Assembly: GCA_025924275.1 (NCBI GenBank)
Contig: JAICEH010000014.1
Location: 1 to 16,919, forward strand
DNA length: 16,919 bases
Reading direction: 5' to 3'
Source of the DNA: Gemmatimonadales bacterium
Lineage (GTDB): Bacteria > Gemmatimonadota > Gemmatimonadetes > Gemmatimonadales > GWC2-71-9
Shown here: piece by piece, positions 5,623 to 11,309 of the stretch
Layout: each line of letters starts with the position of its first letter
How positions within the stretch are numbered: the stretch's first letter is position 1
Notes under the pieces: model-generated
Seen by the model: only the letters and a program-made list of their open reading frames with translations
What the model was told of the DNA's origin: nothing
Databases searched by the model: none
Program-made: the position numbers and the translations under genes

Positions 5623-7196
5623 GGGACGGCCAGGGCGGCCGGGACGGCCGGGACGGCCGGGACGACCCGCCCTCGCCCTCTCAGCCGCCTCAGCCGCCTC
5701 AGCCGTCCCAGCCGTCACTGCTCTCTCTCTCCGCCATTTCGAAGCGCTTCGGCCCTGTCACCGCCCTCGACGGCGTTGACTTCGCCGTCGCTGCCGGGGA
5801 AGTGCACGCCCTGCTGGGAGAGAACGGTGCCGGCAAGTCCACGCTGATGCACGTGGCGTACGGCCTGGTGGCACCGGATGCGGGCGTAGTCTCGGTGGAC
5901 GGGCACCCGGCGACGATCCGCTCGCCGCGGGACGCGCGCCGGCTCGGCCTGGGGATGGTGCACCAGCACTTCACCTCGGTGCCGGCCTTCACCGTGGCGG
6001 AGAACGTGGCCCTCGCGGCGGGATGGCCGGCCCGGCCGCGGGAGAACGCGCACCGGGTCGGGGAGCTCGCTGCCCGCCTGGGCCTGGCGCTCGACCCGGC
6101 CGCCCGGGCCGGCCTGCTGTCGGTGGGGCTCCGCCAGCGGCTCGAGATCGTGAAGGCCCTCGCGCCGGGTGCCAGGGTGCTCCTGCTCGACGAGCCCACC
6201 GGCGTGCTCGCGCCCGCCGAGGTGGAGGATCTCTTCGCGACGGTGCGCGGGTTCGTCCGGGAGGGCGGGGCGGCGGTGCTGATCACCCACGCCCTGGACG
6301 AGGCGCTCGCCGTGGCGGACCGGGTGACGGTGCTCCGCGCCGGCCGGGTGACGCTCAGCGGTCCCGCCGCGGAGCAGGATCACGACGCGCTCGCGCGGGC
6401 GATGCTCGGGACCGAGCCTGCCCGCCACGCACCGGTGCTCCCGTCCATCCGTCCTGCCGTGGTCGTCCGGTTCGACCGCGTCACCATCCCGGCCGAGGCC
6501 GGCCGCGGCCCCGGAGCGCGGGACGTCTCGCTTACGGTGCACGCGGGCGAGATCGTCGGGGTCGCGGCGGTCGAGGGCAACGGCCAGCGCGAGCTGCTGC
6601 GCGGCGCCGCGGGCGTCCTGGCCCTCGCGCGGGGCAGCCTCGACCGGACCGGCGAGGCGGTGCTGATCCCCGAGGACCGGACCACCGAGGCGCTCCTCCC
6701 CGACCTCTCGCTCACGGAGAACGCGGCGCTGGGCCTGGCGGACCGGCCGGGCTGGAGCGAGCGGGGCCTGATGCGGTGGCGTGAGGCCCGGCAGCGCACC
6801 GCGGTCCTCCTCCGGGAGCACGACGTGCGTGCACCGGGGCCCGACGTGACGGCCCGGACCCTGAGCGGCGGGAACCAGCAGAAGCTGGTGGTCGCGCGGG
6901 CGCTGGCGGCGGAGCCGGCGCTGGTGGTGGCCGAGCACCCGGCCCGGGGGCTCGACATCGGGGCCACCCGGGCGGTCCACGCCGAACTCCGCCGGGCGGC
7001 GGCCGCCGGCGCGGCCGTGCTCTTCCACTCGCCCTACCTCGACGAAGTGCTCGGGCTCGCCACGCGGGTGGTGGTGATGACGGGCGGTCGGCTGGTGGAG
7101 GTGGGGGCCGGAGCGGGCCGGGAGGAAGTGGGGCGGGTGATGGTGGGGTCGAAGGTCGCAGGTCAAGGGTCGAAGGACGCTGGAGCCCGCCCGTGA
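5619..7196 (+). CDS. Two-domain ABC importer ATPase (sugar/nucleoside type, YufO/NupO-like)
   Basis: The 525-residue protein has tandem nucleotide-binding domains. Domain 1 has Walker A GENGAGKST (67-75), signature LSVGLRQ (167-173), Walker B LLLDEPT (188-194) and H-loop LITHALDE (221-228). Domain 2 has a degenerate P-loop VEGNGQRE (318-325), PEDR (351-354), signature LSGGNQQ (415-421) and AEHPARGLD (438-446). The degenerate second P-loop is normal for the RbsA/YufO class. Between that P-loop and PEDR the sequence seems about 20 residues shorter than usual. The first about 33 residues are repeat-encoded (GRD repeats, then Pro/Gln/Ser) ahead of the real domain start at about LLSLSAISKRF. I keep the ATG at 5619 because it overlaps the previous stop as ATGA. 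The C-terminal tail from about residue 511 is also repeat-encoded. Confidence 0.92.
   Translation: MRDGQGGRDGRDGRDDPPSPSQPPQPPQPSQPSLLSLSAISKRFGPVTALDGVDFAVAAGEVHALLGENGAGKSTLMHVAYGLVAPDAGVVSVDGHPATIRSPRDARRLGLGMVHQHFTSVPAFTVAENVALAAGWPARPRENAHRVGELAARLGLALDPAARAGLLSVGLRQRLEIVKALAPGARVLLLDEPTGVLAPAEVEDLFATVRGFVREGGAAVLITHALDEALAVADRVTVLRAGRVTLSGPAAEQDHDALARAMLGTEPARHAPVLPSIRPAVVVRFDRVTIPAEAGRGPGARDVSLTVHAGEIVGVAAVEGNGQRELLRGAAGVLALARGSLDRTGEAVLIPEDRTTEALLPDLSLTENAALGLADRPGWSERGLMRWREARQRTAVLLREHDVRAPGPDVTARTLSGGNQQKLVVARALAAEPALVVAEHPARGLDIGATRAVHAELRRAAAAGAAVLFHSPYLDEVLGLATRVVVMTGGRLVEVGAGAGREEVGRVMVGSKVAGQGSKDAGARP
5621..5715. repeat. 9-bp forward and reverse arrays at the 5' end of the ABC ATPase gene
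   Basis: Five 9-bp units of the CCGGGACGG type occupy 5621-5665. After 14 bp come four units of the CTCAGCCGC/CCCAGCCGT type at 5680-5715. The second block is partly the reverse complement of the first (GGGACGGC against GCCGTCCC), so a hairpin is possible. Because the unit is a multiple of three, the array stays in frame and encodes GRD and PQP/SQP repeats. Confidence 0.75.
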
Positions 7197-7231
7197 GCGC
7201 GCCTTCGACCTTCGACCTTCGACCTTTGACC
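7147..7231. repeat. 30-bp inverted heptad repeat straddling the permease start codon
   Basis: The left arm at 7147-7176 is built of GGTCGAA-type heptads. The right arm at 7202-7231 is built of TTCGACC heptads and is its reverse complement at 26 of 30 positions. The 25-nt loop (7177-7201) contains the ATPase stop and the GTG start of the first permease. The arms encode the last residues of the ATPase and residues 4-13 of the permease. In mRNA this would place the translation-coupling site in a hairpin loop. Confidence 0.8.
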
Positions 7232-8239
7232 ACCTCGGCCCTGGCCCTGGCCGCCGGCCTGGTGCTCCTCGCCGCCGGCCTGGCGGCCGCCGGGCACGAT
7301 CCCGCCGCGGCGCTCGGTGCCATGTGGCGCGGCGCCTTCGGCTCCTGGTACGCCTTCACGTCGGCCACCCTGCTCCGCGCCACCCCGCTCATCGTGATCG
7401 GGCTGGGCTTCGCGCTGGCGCTCCGGGGCGGTGCCCTCAACATCGGGGCCGAGGGCCAGTTCTACGCCGGCGCCATCGCCGCCACCTGGGCCGCGTTCCA
7501 GCTCGGCGCCCTGCCGGCGCCGCTCGCCATCCCGCTCACCTGGCTCGCGGCGCTGGCCGGCGGGGCGCTCTGGGTGCTGGTGCCGGTGGTGCTCAAGCGG
7601 CGCTTCGGGGTGCTCGAGGTGATCAGCACGCTGCTGCTCAATTTCGTCGCCGAAGCGCTGGTGAGCCTGATGGTGCAGGGGCCGATGCAGGAGCCGGCCG
7701 GCATCTACCCGCAGAGCGCCCCGATCCCGGCTGCCGCGCGGCTCCCGCTGCTGCCCGGCACGCGGCTCCACGCCGGGTTCCTCGTGGCGCTGGCCCTGGC
7801 GGCGGCGATGGCGTTCCTGCTCGCGCGCACGGTCTGGGGCTTCCGGCTCCGGGCTGCCGGAGCCGCCCCCAGGGCCGCCGAGCTGATCGGCCGGGTGGAT
7901 GCGGGGCGGTTCGCGGGCGTGGCCCTCCTCGCCTCCGGCGCCATCGCGGGGCTGGCCGGCGCGCTCGAGGTCAGCGGCGTTTCCTACGCGCTCTACCAGA
8001 ACCTGTCCCCGGGCTACGGATTCACCGCCATCGCCGTGGCACTCCTCGCCCGCGGGCACCCGCTCGGGATCGTGGCGAGCGGCATCCTCTTCGGGGCGCT
8101 CGAGGCCGGTGCCGGCGCGATGCAGCGGGAGGCCGGCGTGCCCTCGGTGACGGTGTACGTGGTGGAAGCGGTGGTGATCCTCGCGGTGCTGCTGGCGGAC
8201 GCCCGGGGCCGGAGTACGCCGGCGGTGGCCGGTGCCTGA
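7193..8239 (+). CDS. ABC importer permease 1 (BPD_transp_2 family, nucleoside type)
   Basis: This very hydrophobic 348-residue integral membrane protein has about eight to ten predicted helices. The family hallmark RGGALNIGAEGQF (78-90) follows the second or third helix, and the later region GYGFTAIAVALLARGHPLG is typical of branched-chain, sugar and nucleoside permeases of this class (YufP, BmpF, RnsC). It should form the inner-membrane channel with the next gene product and be driven by the two-domain ATPase. The start is GTG at 7193, overlapping the ATPase stop as GTGA. Residues about 4-13 (PSTFDLRPLT) come from the TTCGACC heptad array and are probably not functional sequence. The start codon lies in the loop of a potential 30-bp stem. 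The C-terminus overlaps the next gene by 8 nt. Confidence 0.9.
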   Translation: MSAPSTFDLRPLTTSALALAAGLVLLAAGLAAAGHDPAAALGAMWRGAFGSWYAFTSATLLRATPLIVIGLGFALALRGGALNIGAEGQFYAGAIAATWAAFQLGALPAPLAIPLTWLAALAGGALWVLVPVVLKRRFGVLEVISTLLLNFVAEALVSLMVQGPMQEPAGIYPQSAPIPAAARLPLLPGTRLHAGFLVALALAAAMAFLLARTVWGFRLRAAGAAPRAAELIGRVDAGRFAGVALLASGAIAGLAGALEVSGVSYALYQNLSPGYGFTAIAVALLARGHPLGIVASGILFGALEAGAGAMQREAGVPSVTVYVVEAVVILAVLLADARGRSTPAVAGA

Positions 8240-9170
8240 GGCGGCCGTGATCACCGGCTTCCTTGCCGCGGCGGTGCGGATCGCGTCGCCGCTCCTCCTC
8301 GCGGCGGTGGGGGAGGTGGTGAGCCAGCGCGGCGGCACCATCAACCTGGGACTCGAGGGGGCGATGCTCGCCGGGGCCCTGGCCGCGGCCCTGGCCGCCG
8401 GAGGCGGGGGCGCCGAGGCGGGACTCCTCGCGGCGGCCGTGGCAGGCCTGGCCGTGGCGGCGATCTTCGCGCTGGTGGCGATCGGTGCCGGTGCCGACCA
8501 GATCATCGCCGGCACCGCCGTCACCCTCGGCGCCGTGGGGCTTACCGGTGCCGTGTTCCGCACGGCATTCGGATCGGCGGGAACCGGGCCCACGCTCCCG
8601 ATGCTCGAGCCGCTCGCGGTGCCGGGCCTCTGGCGGATGCCCCTGATCGGCGAGGCCCTCTTCCGGCAGCCGCTCCCGACCTACCTCGCCTTCGCCGCGG
8701 TGCCCGCAGCGTGGTGGGTGCTCTTCCGGACGCGGTGGGGCCGGGCGCTCCGCGCGGCCGGAGAGGACGCGGCGTCGGCACGCGCCGCCGGCGTCCCGGT
8801 ACGCCGCGTGCGCGGGGTCGCGGTGCTGGCCGGCGGGCTCCTCGCCGGGCTGGCCGGCGGGAGCCTGGTGCTGGCGCAGGTGGGAACCTTCGCGGAGAAG
8901 ATGACGGCGGGCCGCGGCTTCGTCGCCATCGCGATCGTGGTGCTCGGCCGCTGGCATCCCGTCGGCGCCCTCGCCGCCGCCCTCCTCTTCGGCGCACTCC
9001 AGGCGCTGCAGTTCGTCTTCCAGGCGATGGGCCTCGACGTGCCCTACCAGCTCTTCCTGATGCTGCCGTACCTCCTCACGCTGCTGGCCCTGGCCGGCGC
9101 CGTGGGGCGGGTGAGGGCGCCGGGGGAACTGGGGAGAGGGGAACGGGGAACGGGGAGCGGGGAGCGGTAG
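8232..9170 (+). CDS. ABC importer permease 2 (BPD_transp_2 family, nucleoside type)
   Basis: This 312-residue multispanning permease has the hallmark QRGGTINLGLEGAML (32-46), matching the second subunit of nucleoside-type importers (YufQ, BmpG, RnsD). The later segment GRGFVAIAIVVLGRWHPVGA is also characteristic. The start is GTG at 8232, giving an 8-nt overlap with permease 1. It is the last gene of the nine-gene operon. The C-terminal tail after about residue 297 (GELGRGERGTGSGER) is hydrophilic and encoded by GGGGAAC/GGGGAGC heptads, so the coding sequence ends inside the array. The two following minus- and plus-strand genes that meet at 10529/10548 also end in GGGGAGCGGTAG-like sequence or close to it. 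Confidence 0.9.
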   Translation: MPEAAVITGFLAAAVRIASPLLLAAVGEVVSQRGGTINLGLEGAMLAGALAAALAAGGGGAEAGLLAAAVAGLAVAAIFALVAIGAGADQIIAGTAVTLGAVGLTGAVFRTAFGSAGTGPTLPMLEPLAVPGLWRMPLIGEALFRQPLPTYLAFAAVPAAWWVLFRTRWGRALRAAGEDAASARAAGVPVRRVRGVAVLAGGLLAGLAGGSLVLAQVGTFAEKMTAGRGFVAIAIVVLGRWHPVGALAAALLFGALQALQFVFQAMGLDVPYQLFLMLPYLLTLLALAGAVGRVRAPGELGRGERGTGSGER

Positions 9171-9243
9171 GGCCGCCCCGGCGGCGTCGAATAGGTGGGC
9201 TTCCCCTGCAGTCCCGTTCCCCGTTCCCCGCTCCCCGTTCCCC
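9122..9243. terminator. Heptad inverted repeat with G-quadruplex-forming strands; probable operon terminator
   Basis: The left arm at 9138-9167 (units GGGGAAC/GGGGAGC) is the reverse complement of the right arm at 9214-9243 at 27 of 30 positions. The 46-nt loop contains a nested GCCGCC-CC-GGCGGC hairpin at 9172-9185. From 9122 on, six or more G4 tracts with 3-4 nt loops lie on the plus strand; the right arm puts the same on the minus strand. There is no U-tract, so factor-independent termination is not assured. The arm overlaps the permease 2 stop codon (9168-9170). Confidence 0.6.
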
Positions 9244-9317
9244 ATTGCATGACGTAGCTCGTATTACTACACTTCATATACTGTCGCTTTGTAAACTTTC
9301 ACAGTCCAAAGCAGTCT
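9244..9317 (+). promoter_or_regulatory. AT-rich promoter island of the ATPase gene
   Basis: These roughly 75 bp are far more AT-rich than the surroundings. TATACT at 9277-9282 is a good -10 box, which would place the start site at about 9289 and give a leader of about 28 nt. No -35 is clear. No Shine-Dalgarno precedes the ATG at 9318. The 9-mer TACTGTCGC (9279-9287), overlapping the -10, is the exact reverse complement of one in the parA upstream repeats. ACTGT and ACAGT arms at 9280-9284 and 9301-9305 form a weak inverted repeat. The segment 9254-9270 resembles 15244-15260 inside queG at 14 of 17 positions. Confidence 0.45.
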
Positions 9318-10529
9318 ATGTCACACATTCCCAACGCGTTCCGCATCCACGGCGTGGTCTCCGGCGAGCACTTCACCGACCGGGCGGACGAAGTTGCCAG
9401 GCTGGTGTCGGTGCTGCGGGAGCCCGGGGCAAAGCTGTTGGTCTACGGGCCCCGGCGGATGGGCAAGACGTCGGCGATCCTCCGGGCGGTGGAGCGGATC
9501 GAGGCCGAAGGCGGGCACGCCATCCTGGCCGACCTCTCCACCGCGACAACGGCGGTGGACGCCGGCAACCGCGTGCTCGAGGCGGCGGCGCGGACCCTCG
9601 GGCGCTCGTGGCGCGACCTCGCGACGTCGCTGGCCGAGCGGCTGGAGGCCCGGCTCACCCTCCGGACGGAGCGCGGCACTGGACTGGTGGTGCCGAGCCT
9701 CCAGGTGGGGCTCCGCGAGGCGTCGCCCGAGGAGCAGCGCCGGGCGCTCGGCTCGGTGCTCGACACGCTCGACGCGATGGCCGGGGAGCGCGGCACGGTG
9801 CTCGGCGTGGCGCTCGACGAGTTCCAGGAGATCCACCGCTTCGGCGGCGACGCGGCGGAGTGGCACCTGCGCGGGGTGATCCAGCACCACAGGCATCTCT
9901 CCTATGTGCTGGCGGGCTCCGCCCAGGAGCTGATCCGCCGGATGGTGGCGGAGGGTGGGGCGTTCTACGGGATGCTCGACATCCTTGCGTTCGGGCCGAT
10001 GGACCCCGATCATCTCGCGCGCTGGATCGACGAGCGGATGGCGGAGTCCGGGGTGCAGCCCGCGGGCGCGGGTGTGCGCGCGGTGGAGGTGGCGGGGCCG
10101 CGCACCCGCGACGTGGTGCAGGTGGCGCGAAAGGCCTGGGATCGCTCGCGGACCACGGGCGAGGCCGGGCCGGCCGTGGTGGACGCCGCCCTCGCCGAGC
10201 TGGTCGAGGAACAGCACGACCTGCTGCTGGCACGGTGGGCGGCGCTCTCGCCGCTGCAGCAGAACGTGCTGCGGGCGGTGGCGGGCGGCACCACCGGGCT
10301 CACGGCGCGGGAGACGCTGGAGCGCTTCGGGCTGCGTGCCACCGGCACCGCCACCAACGCCGCCGCGGCGCTGGTGGAGCAGGGCCTGCTGCTCAAGGGC
10401 GACACCCCGACCGGCTACGCGTTCGACAGCCCGTTCGTGCGGGAGTGGGTGCGGGCACACACGCTGATCGACGTGGGGATGGGGGCGGACGAACTGGGGG
10501 AGCGGGGAGCGGGGAGCGAGGAGCGGTAA
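9318..10529 (+). CDS. Stand-alone archaeal-type AAA ATPase (ATPase_2-like)
   Basis: This 403-residue P-loop NTPase has the N-terminal FTDRADEVARL motif (19-29) typical of archaeal-type ATPases. Walker A is GPRRMGKTS (44-52), Walker B is VLGVALDEFQE (161-171) and the sensor-like strand is SYVLAGSAQELI (195-206). A C-terminal winged-helix-like region at about 295-375 contains LSPLQQNVLRAVAGG and LEQGLL-type sequence. Such STAND-related ATPases often act as nucleotide-switch regulators, but nothing here reveals a partner or effector domain. It is monocistronic, with its own AT-rich leader, and converges on the acyltransferase gene. The last about 13 residues (DELGERGAGSEER) come from GGGAGCG heptads and closely resemble the tail of permease 2, a sign of shared array rather than shared function. 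Confidence 0.8.
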   Translation: MSHIPNAFRIHGVVSGEHFTDRADEVARLVSVLREPGAKLLVYGPRRMGKTSAILRAVERIEAEGGHAILADLSTATTAVDAGNRVLEAAARTLGRSWRDLATSLAERLEARLTLRTERGTGLVVPSLQVGLREASPEEQRRALGSVLDTLDAMAGERGTVLGVALDEFQEIHRFGGDAAEWHLRGVIQHHRHLSYVLAGSAQELIRRMVAEGGAFYGMLDILAFGPMDPDHLARWIDERMAESGVQPAGAGVRAVEVAGPRTRDVVQVARKAWDRSRTTGEAGPAVVDAALAELVEEQHDLLLARWAALSPLQQNVLRAVAGGTTGLTARETLERFGLRATGTATNAAAALVEQGLLLKGDTPTGYAFDSPFVREWVRAHTLIDVGMGADELGERGAGSEER

Positions 10530-10561
10530 CCGCCGATCGCCCGGCCCCTACCGCTCCCCGC
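10498..10561. terminator. Bidirectional terminator-like hairpin between convergent genes
   Basis: Four heptads of the GGGAGCG type (10498-10525) run into the ATPase stop. The arm 10516-10528 pairs with 10549-10561 at 12 of 13 positions, leaving a 20-nt loop. The stem covers both stop codons: TAA of the ATPase and TAG of the acyltransferase. A shared terminator for the two convergent transcripts is likely, though no T-tract is present on either side. Confidence 0.6.
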
Positions 10562-11309
10562 CCAGCCGCGCCCGCACCTCTTCCCTGCCCTCCTCGATCA
10601 TTCGCCGCACCCGCGCCTTGAGCGTCTGCAGGTCGGCCATCGTGAGGCCCGCGGTCTCGACCGGCTCGAGGATCCGCACCTCGGCCCGCGCCCGGTTGAA
10701 GCGCCAGTCGTGCTTGGGCAGCGCGTTCCGGGTGCCGGCGACGGCCAGCGGGAGGATCGGCGTGCCGGTCTCGATCGCCAGCCGGAAGGCGCCGTCCTTG
10801 AACGGGAGCATCTCCCCGGTGGGCGAGCGGGTGCCCTCGGGGAAGATCATCACCGACACCCGGCGCCCGAGCACCTCGCGGCACTTCGCCATCGCGTCGA
10901 GCACCGCGCGGCCGCCCACGCCGCGCCGGATCGGGATGTCGCCCACCGCCCACATCATCCACCCGGCGACCGGGATGCCGAACATCTCCCGCTTGCCCAT
11001 CCACTTCATCTCCCAGGGGAGCTGCGAGAGGAGCGGGATGTCGGCGAAGGACTCGTGGTTGGAGACGACGATCCAGGGCCGGCGGGGGTCGGCCGGCGGC
11101 GTGCCGCTCCAGCGGAAGCGCCACAGCGGGTTCACCCGCGCCATCATCACGCCCATCACCCGGAAGAGCCGGCCGGCGGCATAGCGCGCCGGGTCGAAGG
11201 GCCGGCTGAGCAGGGCGAGGCCCATCACCAGGGGGAAGAAGGCCAGGATCACGAGGCCCATCGAGGCCCAGGCCCAGAGCGACGCGGCGCCGCGGAGGAG
11301 GCCGTTCAT
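10548..11309 (-). CDS. Lysophospholipid/1-acyl-glycerol-3-phosphate acyltransferase (PlsC family)
   Basis: This 253-residue membrane-associated acyltransferase transfers a fatty acyl chain to a lysophospholipid or glycerol-phosphate acceptor. Hydrophobic N-terminal helices lie at about 8-35. Motif I is NHESFAD (84-90, catalytic H85 and D90), motif II-like IPIRRG is at 125-130, motif III is FPEGTRS (156-162), and ILPLAVAG (185-192) is motif IV-like. All catalytic residues are present. The ATG at 11309 overlaps the GMC oxidase TGA as ATGA, so the two are translated from one message. The long upstream frame is a shadow of the oxidase. The C-terminus LGGER ends in the same GGGGAGCGGTAG sequence that ends permease 2. 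The true acceptor cannot be read from sequence. Confidence 0.92.
   Translation of the reverse strand: MNGLLRGAASLWAWASMGLVILAFFPLVMGLALLSRPFDPARYAAGRLFRVMGVMMARVNPLWRFRWSGTPPADPRRPWIVVSNHESFADIPLLSQLPWEMKWMGKREMFGIPVAGWMMWAVGDIPIRRGVGGRAVLDAMAKCREVLGRRVSVMIFPEGTRSPTGEMLPFKDGAFRLAIETGTPILPLAVAGTRNALPKHDWRFNRARAEVRILEPVETAGLTMADLQTLKARVRRMIEEGREEVRARLGGER

Noticed and set aside
9318..10529. Defence-island ATPase
   Set aside because: No nuclease, toxin, restriction or other defence gene lies beside it, and the neighbours are housekeeping genes.
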